A program made the position numbers and the translations under genes. A stretch of DNA of 64,000 bases from Baia soyae (lineage in GTDB: Bacteria; Bacillota; Bacilli; Thermoactinomycetales; Thermoactinomycetaceae): assembly GCF_004341445.1 (NCBI RefSeq), contig NZ_SLXV01000002.1, positions 62,001-126,000 of the forward strand, written 5' to 3'. Within the stretch, counting starts at the first letter, position 1. Every line of letters starts with the position of its first letter. Of the stretch, positions 41,751-50,014 are shown piece by piece. The notes beneath the pieces are model-generated. The model was not told the DNA's origin. It searched no databases and worked only from the letters and a program-made list of their open reading frames with translations.

Positions 41751-41761
41751 AGATATTCCTC

Positions 41762-42595
41762 CTAACCAAGTAATTCTTTTCGAACATAAACCATCTCATC
41801 AGCATATTCGTTTTCATCGTCAGCCGGGGTTTCTAGCACAACAGGTAGATGGTCAAAAGCGCCTGTACGTAGAAAAGCTCCCAATGCCTCTGCCCCGATT
41901 TCGCCTTTTCCAATTTTCTCGTGACGATCTTTTCTGCTATTATAAGGCGCTTTACTGTCATTAAAATGGATTGCGACGAGAGCGTCAAGGTAGCCGGTCT
42001 CTTTCATCTCTTTTACTAGCGCATCCACTGTCTCTTTATCCCAAGTACCTGCCGCAAATGCATGACAAGTATCAAAGCAAAAACCGATTTTTTCAGGGCT
42101 ATCAGTCGCATTGCGAATTGCTACTAAATCACGAATCTCAAGACCTAACTCACTACCTTGGCCAGCTGTATTTTCTAACAATAGTTTAACAGGACCATCA
42201 TACTCTTGAAGGATTTTGTTTAAGGTTTCAACCATCCGCTCTGTCCCATACTCGACTCCTTCGCCGACATGCTTTCCGCAGTGAACGACTGCTCCAAGTG
42301 CTCCAAACGCCTCAGCAATCTTGAGATCTTCTCGAATCGAACGAATGGTAACTTCATGAAGGTCTTCCTTTGGTGTAGATAGATTCGTTATATAAGGGGT
42401 GTGAGCGATTACGGCAATTCCTTGCTCCGCGCAGTATTCGCGACCCTTTTTTGCATCCACTTCATCTAACTTCTTCGGGCGTAATCCACGTGGGTTTTTT
42501 GTAAAGACTTGAAAAGATTGTGCACCTAGCACATGTGCTTTCTGAGCCGCTTTTTCAAATCCTTTTGCGACACTTATATGGCAACCAATTTTCAT
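41762..42595 (-). CDS. nfo: Deoxyribonuclease IV (AP endonuclease Nfo)
   Basis: A 277-residue TIM-barrel zinc endonuclease that incises at abasic sites. Motifs include IGCHISVAKGFEKA (with the first zinc histidine region), AHTPYITNLSTP, VVHCGKHVGEG, LLLENTAGQGSELG, GFCFDTCHAFAAGTW, AIHFNDSKAPYNSRKDRHEKIGKGEIG and PVVLETPADD. All expected zinc ligands appear present. In Bacillus Nfo contributes to spore DNA repair. Confidence 0.96.
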   Translation of the reverse strand: MKIGCHISVAKGFEKAAQKAHVLGAQSFQVFTKNPRGLRPKKLDEVDAKKGREYCAEQGIAVIAHTPYITNLSTPKEDLHEVTIRSIREDLKIAEAFGALGAVVHCGKHVGEGVEYGTERMVETLNKILQEYDGPVKLLLENTAGQGSELGLEIRDLVAIRNATDSPEKIGFCFDTCHAFAAGTWDKETVDALVKEMKETGYLDALVAIHFNDSKAPYNSRKDRHEKIGKGEIGAEALGAFLRTGAFDHLPVVLETPADDENEYADEMVYVRKELLG

Positions 42596-42613
42596 GACTT
42601 GTCCTCCTTGTTA

Positions 42614-42640
42614 CAAAAAAAAGCGCCAATAATGAGGCGC
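42614..42640 (-). terminator. Terminator after the glycerophosphodiesterase gene
   Basis: GCGCC (42623-42627) pairs with GGCGC (42636-42640), followed by TTTTTTTT on the minus strand. Confidence 0.85.
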
Positions 42641-42669
42641 CTTAACCTTTGAACATCATACCATTTTCA

Positions 42670-43422
42670 TTACTTTTCCCGCAAGGCGGATTGAATTTGC
42701 TCTCTTACACCTTGAGCTGCAGACGGATCATTGGTAATAAGGGCATCGATTCCCCATTCAAATAGGATCTTCTGATAAAAGGGATCATCGACGGTAAAAG
42801 GACGAATCGCAATCCCTGCTTCATGACTACGCCTTACAATCTCCTCGTCTAAAGTAGGGAAAAACGGGTGAATCGAAGAAGCACCTAATTGAATCGCATA
42901 ATCCCACGGATCAATCAGGTTGCATTCATACAAGACTCCCAAAGGAAAATGGGGGCGTAATGAATGCAAATGATGTAAGCTAAAGTGATTAAAGGAGGAA
43001 AGGACGACTCGTTTTTGGAAACCAAAACGATCTACTTCTTTTAATACCTTCTCTTCTAATCCCGGATATCGGATAATATTGTTTTTTAGCTCAATGTTTA
43101 GCCATAACGATGTAGATTCTAATAGTTCTAGTACTTCTGCTAGTGTAGGCACACGCTCCTGAACAAAATGGGGAGCAAACCAAGAACCTGCACTATGCCT
43201 GCAAATCTCTTCTAGTGTAAGATCCTTTATCCAGCCTGTACCATCCGTCGTACGGTCGATGGTCTCATCGTGTATGACCACAATCTCACCATCTCTTGCC
43301 AGATGAACGTCTAACTCAATTCCATCAGCACCAGCCCGAATCGCTTCTTGGAAAGCGGCCATTGTATTTTCGGGAGCAATCTTTGAAAAACCCCGATGAG
43401 CATAGATCTCTGTCTTCTTCAC
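42670..43422 (-). CDS. Glycerophosphodiester phosphodiesterase
   Basis: A 250-residue cytosolic (no signal peptide) GDPD enzyme that hydrolyses glycerophosphodiesters to glycerol 3-phosphate and an alcohol. Active-site elements are IYAHRGFSKIAPENTMAAF (H and E of the H-R motif), IELDVHLARDGEIVVIHDETIDRTTDG (metal E, D and second histidine), and LWLNIELKNN. Spacing of 23 bases from pepA suggests cotranscription. Confidence 0.94.
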   Translation of the reverse strand: MKKTEIYAHRGFSKIAPENTMAAFQEAIRAGADGIELDVHLARDGEIVVIHDETIDRTTDGTGWIKDLTLEEICRHSAGSWFAPHFVQERVPTLAEVLELLESTSLWLNIELKNNIIRYPGLEEKVLKEVDRFGFQKRVVLSSFNHFSLHHLHSLRPHFPLGVLYECNLIDPWDYAIQLGASSIHPFFPTLDEEIVRRSHEAGIAIRPFTVDDPFYQKILFEWGIDALITNDPSAAQGVREQIQSALREK

Positions 43423-43445
43423 AACGTCCCCTCCAATCGATTCCT

Positions 43446-44942
43446 CTACAATCCCATTTGCAATGCTAGATGGATCAGTGTTCTCGTCCCTGCCCCTGTA
43501 GCCCCGTTTCGGTAGATCCCAGAGTCTTTTTGAGAGAAAGCAGGGCCCGCAATATCAAGGTGAACCCAAGGAGTATCCTCTACAAAATGCTGTAAAAACA
43601 CTCCTCCCTGAATGGCTCCAGCAGCACGACCTCCCTCATTTTTGACATCTGCAATATCACTATGCAAGTAGTAGTCGTATTCTTCCTCTAATGGAAATTT
43701 CCAGACTGGTTCGCCAGCAAGCCCCGCAGCTACGGACACATCTTGTAACAACGTATCATCATTTCCGAGCATCAGCGTTTTCTCACGTCCCAAACAAACC
43801 ACTGCCGCTCCTGTTAACGTTGCGATATCTACTAACTTAGTCGCACCCAGTTTCCTTGCGTAAGCGAGGCCGTCTGCTAGGATTACCCTACCCTCCGCAT
43901 CCGTATGAGTCACTTCGATCGTCTTCCCACTCATCGTGCTAAGCACATCGCCCGGGCGGTAGGCATGGGAACCTGTCATATTTTCACACGATACAATGAC
44001 TGCAACCACATTGCAGTGAGGTTTTAGCGTGCCAATCGCATCCATAGCTGCTAGTACCGCAGCCGCCCCACTCATATCCGACTTCATCTTATCCATACCT
44101 TCATGCGGCTTTATTTGAAGGCCACCGCTGTCAAACGTAACACCTTTTCCGACAAGTCCGAGTACCTCCTCGTCATCGGGTGCTCCTTGATAACGCAACA
44201 TAATTAGTTTGGGCGGCTCAGCACTTCCTTTCGCCACCGCAAGAAATGCATGTGCATTCAATTCTTCCAAACGATCTTTATCTACTATATCAATCTCTAA
44301 GCCACAACGCTTGGCTACCTCGTCCGCATAACTAGCCAATACCGTTGGTGTCAAATGGTTCGAAGGCTCATTGCACCAAGTACTTGCTTTCTTACTTGCT
44401 TCTGCAAATACTCCCCCTCGTTCCATCCCTACTTCAATCGATGTCTTGCTAAGCGTTTGCTCTGAGAATACGACTTTTTGAATCCCTGTACTACGGCTTA
44501 TTTGTTTGTAGCTAGGCAATTCATAGCAACCTAACTCCACACCTTCTACTACTGCTTGCACTAAATCTGCGGAACCGAAACGTTTCTCTAAGAACTCTGG
44601 TACGCTAACAGCAAGCTCTTTTACCCCGCTTTGCTGTGCCTTTCGCGCACCTATTGCTACACATTGCCGAAATCTCTGGGAACTCCATTTCTTCTCGTTG
44701 CCCATCCCCACCAAAACTACCTTCTGTGCTGCAATTTCGCCTCGTGTATGTAGCAACATACATTCTTCGAAACGACCGGTAATCTCCTCAGAATCCATCA
44801 GTTGAGAAAGGTAGTGATTTAATCGTAAATCAATCAACTTCCCTTCCTTAGATAAATGAAGAGTGTCGGTGACGAATAAGATAACAGCATCTACTGCTAC
44901 TTGACTTAAAGCTTTCGAAGTACGATTCCATTCCATACACAT
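43446..44942 (-). CDS. pepA: Leucyl aminopeptidase PepA (M17)
   Basis: About 498 residues. The C-terminal M17 catalytic domain has LGLVGKGVTFDSGGLQIKPHEGMDKMKSDMSGAAAVLAAM (zinc lysine and aspartates) and VTHTDAEGRVILADGLAYARK (catalytic arginine, second metal pair). The usual N-T-D-A-E-G-R appears as H-T-D-A-E-G-R. The N-terminal domain is typical. Several in-frame ATGs lie within seven codons; I take the one at 44940-44942, seven bases after GGAGAG, but the next (44936) is also possible. Confidence 0.92.
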   Translation of the reverse strand: MCMEWNRTSKALSQVAVDAVILFVTDTLHLSKEGKLIDLRLNHYLSQLMDSEEITGRFEECMLLHTRGEIAAQKVVLVGMGNEKKWSSQRFRQCVAIGARKAQQSGVKELAVSVPEFLEKRFGSADLVQAVVEGVELGCYELPSYKQISRSTGIQKVVFSEQTLSKTSIEVGMERGGVFAEASKKASTWCNEPSNHLTPTVLASYADEVAKRCGLEIDIVDKDRLEELNAHAFLAVAKGSAEPPKLIMLRYQGAPDDEEVLGLVGKGVTFDSGGLQIKPHEGMDKMKSDMSGAAAVLAAMDAIGTLKPHCNVVAVIVSCENMTGSHAYRPGDVLSTMSGKTIEVTHTDAEGRVILADGLAYARKLGATKLVDIATLTGAAVVCLGREKTLMLGNDDTLLQDVSVAAGLAGEPVWKFPLEEEYDYYLHSDIADVKNEGGRAAGAIQGGVFLQHFVEDTPWVHLDIAGPAFSQKDSGIYRNGATGAGTRTLIHLALQMGL

Positions 44943-44957
44943 CCCCACTCTCTCCAT

Positions 44958-45000
44958 AAAAAATAACGTGTGCCTATACAGGCTACACGTTATTTTTCGA
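44958..45000. terminator. Bidirectional terminator between pepA and the small coiled-coil gene
   Basis: AAATAACGTGT pairs with ACACGTTATTT, extended inward by GCC/GGC. T-runs lie on both sides. It ends the transcript of the gene at 45050. Confidence 0.85.
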
Positions 45001-45049
45001 CATCAACTTGCTGAAACCTTTTATTGAAATATTCAATAAGATGCCTCGT

Positions 45050-45244
45050 CTATAAGGCTTCTAACATAATCATCTCTCGGCGTAATTCTACTAGGCGTTT
45101 TTTACTCTCTTGAATCTTCTGCGAGCAGTTTTCCATCATGGCTTCATGAAGAAGAGCCAATTCATAGTCGAGTTCTAGGCGTAAAACAGGTATGCGCTCC
45201 TCTGGCCCTTGGCATTTGAACGCTTTTAATACCTCTTCCATCAT
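45050..45244 (-). CDS. Hypothetical 64-residue helical protein
   Basis: Not recognised. The sequence MMEEVLKAFK to MIMLEAL is nearly all helix-forming, with a coiled-coil-like C-terminal half (MENCSQKIQESKKRLVELRREMIML). The ATG at 45242-45244 follows AAGGGGTG with six bases of spacing. It has its own terminator. Small adaptor or regulatory roles are conceivable but unproven. Confidence 0.65.
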   Translation of the reverse strand: MMEEVLKAFKCQGPEERIPVLRLELDYELALLHEAMMENCSQKIQESKKRLVELRREMIMLEAL

Positions 45245-45579
45245 TACCTGCACCCCTTTTTATAGGTGATTTATTTATGCTTTTCACCAGTTGTTGGAAA
45301 AGTTGAGCTTGATTTCAGGATGCCCGCATATCCACGAGAATAAACATCTCCACTATGCGATTCATTTTTAGTTGATTCTCTACGTTCATAGCATAGTTTG
45401 CATATTTTATGTGAAAAAGACACGGTAAATGTAATAGAAAACTCATTAAATCCTATTATTTTTTTCACAATTACAAGTAATAAGACTTTCATGTAACGAG
45501 ACATATTCCTGTAAAATGATTGGTATGATCTCCAATTCAGGTTACAATAAAAGAAAATCAAGTAGATTAAGGTGATTTC
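45245..45579. other. 335-base intergenic region between divergent genes
   Basis: It contains the presumed promoters of the small gene (leftward) and yktB (rightward). An extended -10 (TTGGTATGAT) is visible around 45520 on the plus strand. A 108-codon minus-strand frame covers it, but has poor ribosome-site support and an unusual composition. I consider it non-coding or a decayed remnant. Confidence 0.4.
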
Positions 45580-46218
45580 ATGACAACCAAAATGCAAATA
45601 CCTGTATTTACCGAATCAGACTTCTCTGTATTTCAGATTCCTGGATTAGAAAATCGCATGGAAGCATTACAAAACACGATTCGTCCCAAGTTTGAGGCGT
45701 TTGGCCAAGTCATTGCGCAAAATCTCACAGCCCAGCTAGGCGATGAGGTATTTGTCCACATAGCAAAACACGCTCGTAGAACGGTGAATCCGCCTGATGA
45801 AACGTGGGTGGCATGGGCTACTAATAAGCGTGGGTATAAAGCACATCCTCATTTTCAATTAGGTTTGTGCGGGACACATTTGTTTGCATGGTTTGCGTTA
45901 ATTTATGAATGTGATAAGAAGCAACCTTTTGCCCGTAAGTTACAGGAACAATTACAGCTCTGGAATCAGATTCCTAAGAGTTTTTATGTTAGTGAGGATC
46001 ATACGAAGCAGGATGTTATTCCAGTTCAGGAAGTGACAGAGACTCGGATTGTGGAGGTCTTGGATCGTTTATCGAAGGTGAAAAAGGCAGAATTTTTATG
46101 TGGGTTAGTGATTCCTGCTGAGGAAGTAGCGGGGTTATCGGGTGAGGAGCTTTTGAAGAGGTTAGAGGGGACGTATGAAAAGTTGGTACCGTTGTATCGA
46201 TTTGCTTGTCAGGCATAG
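45580..46218 (+). CDS. yktB: UPF0637/DUF1054 protein YktB
   Basis: A 212-residue protein of the YktB family, of unknown function. It has FTESDFSVFQIPGLENRMEALQNTIRPKFEAFG, an HIAKHARRTVNPPDETWVAWATNKRGYKAHPHFQ block and LGLCGTHLFAWFALIYEC, all typical of the family. ATG follows AAGGTGA. Located next to speA, as yktB is in B. subtilis. Confidence 0.92.
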   Translation: MTTKMQIPVFTESDFSVFQIPGLENRMEALQNTIRPKFEAFGQVIAQNLTAQLGDEVFVHIAKHARRTVNPPDETWVAWATNKRGYKAHPHFQLGLCGTHLFAWFALIYECDKKQPFARKLQEQLQLWNQIPKSFYVSEDHTKQDVIPVQEVTETRIVEVLDRLSKVKKAEFLCGLVIPAEEVAGLSGEELLKRLEGTYEKLVPLYRFACQA

Positions 46219-46237
46219 GAGTATATGAATGATGGTA

Positions 46238-46290
46238 AGAGGTTTATCTACTTTACTAATCCGAATGGTAAAATAGATAAACCTCTTTGT
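46238..46290 (+). terminator. Terminator after yktB
   Basis: AGAGGTTTATCTA (46238-46250) and TAGATAAACCTCT (46274-46286) form a perfect 13-base stem followed by TTG. The T-run is short. Confidence 0.75.
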
Positions 46291-46394
46291 TGTGCGTCTC
46301 TCCCATTATCAAAATACTTCCCTTCTATTACGAAACCATTTTTGTTATACTAAATCGTCACGCAAATTATGATAGAAGGTAGGTGGCGTATACG

Positions 46395-47867
46395 ATGAAT
46401 CAGCAGCGTACTCCTTTGTTTACACATTTGAAAGCGCATGCAGAGCGAAATCCGGTCCAGTTTCATATTCCTGGTCATAAGAAAGGACAGGGCATGGATC
46501 CGGAGTTTCGGGAGTTTATAGGGGATAATGCTCTATCGATTGATCTGATTAACATTGCCCCTCTTGATGATCTACATCATCCTAAAGGGGTGATTAAAGA
46601 GGCTCAAGCTTTAGCCGCAGAAGCGTTTGGCGCGGATTATACATTTTTCTCTGTGCAGGGGACCAGCGGAGCTATTATGACGATGGTGATGTCAGCTTGT
46701 CATCCAGGTGATAAGATTATCGTCCCTCGAAATGTACATAAGTCTGTTCTCTCCGCCATTATTTTTGCTGGAGCCCATCCTATTTTTATTTATCCAGAAA
46801 TGGATAAAAAGATCGGGATCGCCCATGGTATTACCATCGAGCAGGTGGAGAAAACCATTGAGAAGCATCCGGATGCCAAAGCGGTATTAGTGATCAATCC
46901 AACTTATTTTGGATTTGCAAGCAATTTGAAAGAGTTAGTTGAGCGCGTACATGCCCATGGAATTCCCATATTGGTGGATGAAGCGCATGGCGTTTTAACT
47001 AATTTCCACGAACGTTTACCGATTTCCGCTATGGAAGCAGGGGCCGATCTAGCCGCTACTTCTGTCCATAAATTAGGCGGTTCCTTAACACAAAGCTCCA
47101 TCTTAAACCTAAAGAGCAATATGATTTCTCCAGAACGTGTTCAATCGATTATCAGTATGCTAACAACCACTTCCACTTCTTATATCTTGCTAGCATCACT
47201 TGACACAGCACGCCGTTATCTGGCTACAAATGGCCATGCAATCGTAGAAAACACACTTCGACTCGCTGACACGGCACGCAAACGAATTAACGAAATTCCG
47301 GGACTCTCCTGTCTGACTCGTGAATGTTTAGTTCCTGGAAACGATGCTTTGTTTGATATGGATGAAACCAAATTAGTCATTCATTTAAATCATTTAACCA
47401 TTAATGGCCATGATGCAGAAGTTTGGCTACGAGAAAACTATAATATCGAAGTAGAACTAAGCGATCTCTATAATCTACTATGTCTCGTTACCCCTGGAGA
47501 TAGCGACGAAACCATTCAAATCTTGACCCAAGCACTTGAGGACTTATCCAAACATTTTTATTCTAAAACAATGTCTACCAAGAAAGAGATCCATCTACCA
47601 GAAATCCCTGATCTCGTCCTCTCACCACGAAATGCCTTTTACTGTAAGACGATTACCATTCCTTTCGTTGAATCGGCTGGTCAGATCATGGCAGAGTTCA
47701 TCATGGTATACCCACCAGGCATCCCGATCTTAATGCCCGGAGAGCGTATTACCGAACAAAACATCGCCTATATTCGCGAACACATCGAAGCAGGACTACC
47801 CGTTCAAGGAACAGAGGATTCCACCATTGAGTTGGTAAGAGTGATCAAAAAGCTAGAAGAAGATTAG
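46395..47867 (+). CDS. speA: Arginine decarboxylase family (SpeA)
   Basis: A 490-residue fold-type I PLP decarboxylase of the Orn/Lys/Arg group, expected to make agmatine for spermidine synthesis. Features are FHIPGHKKGQGMDPEF, FFSVQGTSGAIMTMVMSACHPGDK, LVDEAHGVL (PLP aspartate) and ATSVHKLGGSLTQSS with the PLP lysine. I use the ATG at 46395, eight bases after AGGTAGGTGG, rather than a GTG four codons upstream within that site. Lysine decarboxylase activity cannot be excluded, but the yktB and SR1P-like neighbours match the B. subtilis speA locus. Confidence 0.9.
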   Translation: MNQQRTPLFTHLKAHAERNPVQFHIPGHKKGQGMDPEFREFIGDNALSIDLINIAPLDDLHHPKGVIKEAQALAAEAFGADYTFFSVQGTSGAIMTMVMSACHPGDKIIVPRNVHKSVLSAIIFAGAHPIFIYPEMDKKIGIAHGITIEQVEKTIEKHPDAKAVLVINPTYFGFASNLKELVERVHAHGIPILVDEAHGVLTNFHERLPISAMEAGADLAATSVHKLGGSLTQSSILNLKSNMISPERVQSIISMLTTTSTSYILLASLDTARRYLATNGHAIVENTLRLADTARKRINEIPGLSCLTRECLVPGNDALFDMDETKLVIHLNHLTINGHDAEVWLRENYNIEVELSDLYNLLCLVTPGDSDETIQILTQALEDLSKHFYSKTMSTKKEIHLPEIPDLVLSPRNAFYCKTITIPFVESAGQIMAEFIMVYPPGIPILMPGERITEQNIAYIREHIEAGLPVQGTEDSTIELVRVIKKLEED

Positions 47868-47895
47868 CGTTAATAAAGATAATACGATACGAAAG

Positions 47896-47928
47896 AAGAG
47901 GTTAACCTATAATGGGTCAACCTCTTTT
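47896..47928. terminator. Terminator after speA
   Basis: AAGAGGTTaACC pairs with GGGTCAACCTCTT, followed by TTTTCT on the plus strand. Confidence 0.8.
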
Positions 47929-47961
47929 CTCTATCACCCTATTTAACCTATTTCTACTACT

Positions 47962-48123
47962 CTAGCACTCTCTATTACGCGACCACTTATGATTAATCAA
48001 TCCTACTATATCATCTTCACCAGCATCACAATCACTTGGACATGCCCCGTATAAAACACCCGACTTCTCACCTTCCACAAACGCAATAACCCGATCACAA
48101 CGTTGACAAACGATCATCTCCAT
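47962..48123 (-). CDS. SR1P-like GapA-binding peptide
   Basis: A 53-residue protein starting MEMIVCQRCDRVIAFVEGEKSGVLYGACPSDCD, which resembles the SR1P peptide encoded by the dual-function RNA SR1 of B. subtilis, with CxxC and CxxxC pairs. SR1P binds GapA and promotes RNase J1 activity. SR1 lies beside speA in B. subtilis, and this gene is beside speA too, but convergent. The ATG at 48121-48123 follows GGTGGGGGG with seven bases. The C-terminal extension (about 14 residues) is longer than the 39-residue B. subtilis peptide. Confidence 0.75.
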   Translation of the reverse strand: MEMIVCQRCDRVIAFVEGEKSGVLYGACPSDCDAGEDDIVGLINHKWSRNREC

Positions 48124-48176
48124 CTCGTTATCCCCCCACCTATTTATCATTCCAACAGTATTTAATATGTACTTAT

Positions 48177-48205
48177 AATATATTATGACATACTAATTAC
48201 GTCAA
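48177..48205 (-). promoter_or_regulatory. Sigma-A promoter for the SR1P-like gene
   Basis: On the minus strand, TTGACG (48200-48205) and TATATT (48177-48182) are 17 bases apart. The 5' leader would be about 45 bases. Confidence 0.7.
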
Positions 48206-48254
48206 TAAAGGAAATATAATTCCGCTATTTAGACATGTATGTAAGAAAAAGACC

Positions 48255-48278
48255 ATAAAAAATGCCCCATACGGGACA
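48255..48278 (-). terminator. Terminator after the GAF gene
   Basis: TGCCCC (48263-48268) pairs with GGGACA (48273-48278) with one G-U in the minus-strand transcript, then TTTTTTAT on the minus strand. Confidence 0.65.
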
Positions 48279-48299
48279 AATAGCAGCCATGCAAATAGG

Positions 48300-48782
48300 T
48301 TATACTAAATCATCATCAAAAAAATCGGGTTCCTCTATATCAGGCTGATAATACGCGATCAATCTATTTTCAAATGAGGAACAAATTTCCGTAAATAAAG
48401 TAATATCCTCATCATGAATGTGGCTTAATGGGTTTGATTCGACTACAAAGATACCATATACATTTTGCCTCAGATAGAGAGGGATACAGATTAGGATGCG
48501 GTTCAAATTTCTCTCTCTATATAAACCCCCACGAACCGCCGTAATACTTAACGGGCCCTCACCGAATTTTTGAACCGGAGGTAAGCCAATAGATCCCGAT
48601 TCATGACGACGGATGAACTCTGGATATTCGGTTAAATAGACAGCAACTCCCTGATAATCCTCTACTCTCCTTTGGATGTGCGCACATACTTTTTGAAACA
48701 TAAGAGGAAGATCTTTGCGATGCTTATCAATCAAATCTCCTACTTCTAATCGTATCTCATCTAATAAATCAGCCTTATCCAC
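48300..48782 (-). CDS. GAF-domain protein
   Basis: A 160-residue protein consisting of a short N-terminal helix and a single GAF-like domain (about 25-145): VCAHIQRRVEDYQGVAVYLTEYPEFIRRHES, FGEGPLSITAVRGGLYRERNLNRILICIPLYLRQNVYGIFVVES and DITLFTEICSSFENRLIAYY. The acidic tail ends EEPDFFDDDLV. No output domain is present. It may sense a small molecule or have lost that ability. The ligand is unknown. It is divergent from the gene at 48901. Confidence 0.78.
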   Translation of the reverse strand: MDKADLLDEIRLEVGDLIDKHRKDLPLMFQKVCAHIQRRVEDYQGVAVYLTEYPEFIRRHESGSIGLPPVQKFGEGPLSITAVRGGLYRERNLNRILICIPLYLRQNVYGIFVVESNPLSHIHDEDITLFTEICSSFENRLIAYYQPDIEEPDFFDDDLV

Positions 48783-48900
48783 GTATGATCCCCCTTCATT
48801 TCTCTTCTTTATATTCTATACGAATCATTTGGAAAATTCGAATTCAACATGCTACTATGAAGTAGATACACGCTGGCAAAACGTGAGAGGAGCAGAACTC

Positions 48901-49314
48901 GTGAAAAAAAGTACTTATATACGTCTAGTAAATGGATCTACTCAACCTGATATTTCCCTCGATGAGGTGCACTCCCTGCTTGATCTGTATGTTGCTCGAA
49001 TGAAAAAAACAGGCGAACAACTGGATTGGGATTATGCCTCGGCTGCTTTTCCTTATGAGCCGATCGTTCGAGAAGAAAATGGAATCTCTTATCTAACCCT
49101 TACCTCCACTGATCCAGAGCTTTATCATGGATTTTGGCTAGGAGTGGGGAAAGAGGAAGATAACACTCCTTTTATTCAAATCGTCCTTCCGAGGTCCGCT
49201 ACCCATGGAGATGTGGGGAAGGCCAATGAATATGCTAAGTTTTTAGCAAAAGAATTAAAGGGTCAACTATCTTTATTCAATCAAAGTGTACTTCATAACG
49301 AATTTAAAAAATAA
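48901..49314 (+). CDS. Uncharacterised protein, possibly DUF1885
   Basis: A 137-residue soluble protein starting with GTG at 48901, eight bases after AGAGGAG; an upstream in-frame ATG would start inside the neighbouring gene. The sequence KKSTYIRLVNGSTQPDISLDEVHSLLDLYVARMKKTGEQLDWDYASAAFPYEP resembles, from memory, the DUF1885 family of Bacillales, which has an FKBP-like N-terminal fold. No catalytic residues can be named. Confidence 0.7.
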   Translation: MKKSTYIRLVNGSTQPDISLDEVHSLLDLYVARMKKTGEQLDWDYASAAFPYEPIVREENGISYLTLTSTDPELYHGFWLGVGKEEDNTPFIQIVLPRSATHGDVGKANEYAKFLAKELKGQLSLFNQSVLHNEFKK

Positions 49315-49325
49315 TCACGTAAACG

Positions 49326-49366
49326 AAGGAATCTCCTAGCCATCAGAGGCAAGGAGATTCCTTTTC
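49326..49366. terminator. Bidirectional terminator between convergent genes
   Basis: AAGGAATCTCCT (49326-49337) with AGGAGATTCCTT (49352-49363), followed by TTCTT on the plus strand. Confidence 0.85.
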
Positions 49367-49921
49367 TTACAAATGTAGTAAGGGTAGTATCTCGACAAAT
49401 ACATAGGCCGTCATGCTACCGATCACAGAGCCTATGAAGACATCCGTTGGATAATGAAGAGCTAGATAAATCCTTGAATATCCTACTATGATTGCAATGG
49501 GGATCAATAAAAAGATAAGCATCGCATCATATAAACAAAATGTCGTAGCAACAGCAAAAGCGGCAGTAGTATGCCCAGACGGAAAAGAATAGTCAGTAAG
49601 TGAATTCGGAAACGCATGCAAGTACTCATGCTTCAGATGCGGGCGTATTCGGGGAAGTAGCCATTTTAGAATTTGAACGATTAAATGACTTACTCCGAGT
49701 GCTAGTAATCCTGGAAGTGCCCACATTTCCGTATCTTCCTCTAAACAAATATACCATGCTACTAAGAATCCAATCGTAGCAGTCGCACCTCCGAGATGCG
49801 TAAAACGTGGTAATAATACGTCCAGCACTCTGCATTTCCAATGACGATTTACATAAGCAACCAGTGCTTCGTCTGATCGAGCAACCCATGTTGCCAGACG
49901 GCTCATATTCCCCAATTCCAT
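49367..49921 (-). CDS. PAP2-family membrane phosphatase
   Basis: A 184-residue integral membrane protein with five or six helices. The three PAP2 motifs are present: KWLLPRIRP (K-x6-R-P), FPSGHTTAA (P-S-G-H) and YSRIYLALHYPTDV (S-R-x5-H-x3-D). Family members dephosphorylate undecaprenyl pyrophosphate (BcrC) or phosphatidylglycerol phosphate. Size and topology fit a BcrC-like or YodM-like enzyme; I cannot separate them. Confidence 0.9.
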   Translation of the reverse strand: MELGNMSRLATWVARSDEALVAYVNRHWKCRVLDVLLPRFTHLGGATATIGFLVAWYICLEEDTEMWALPGLLALGVSHLIVQILKWLLPRIRPHLKHEYLHAFPNSLTDYSFPSGHTTAAFAVATTFCLYDAMLIFLLIPIAIIVGYSRIYLALHYPTDVFIGSVIGSMTAYVFVEILPLLHL

Positions 49922-49974
49922 CTGTATCCCCCCTTACTCCTATCATAAAAAGCCATTTTTAATCAAAGATAAAC

Positions 49975-50004
49975 GGGGTGTTAATGTTTTATCATTAACA
50001 CCCC
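49975..50004 (-). terminator. Terminator after the M23 peptidase gene
   Basis: GGGGTGTTAATG (49975-49986) pairs with CATTAACACCCC (49993-50004): perfect 12-base stem, moderately T-rich tail on the minus strand. Confidence 0.75.
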
Positions 50005-50014
50005 GCTTATTTAA

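Noticed and set aside
45271-45597. 108-codon minus-strand frame between divergent genes
   Set aside because: It overlaps the start of yktB on the other strand, lacks a convincing ribosome site, and shows no recognisable domain; the N-terminal part reads through AT-rich promoter DNA.
46704-47119. Additional frames inside speA on both strands
   Set aside because: They are shadow frames of a well-supported PLP decarboxylase gene.
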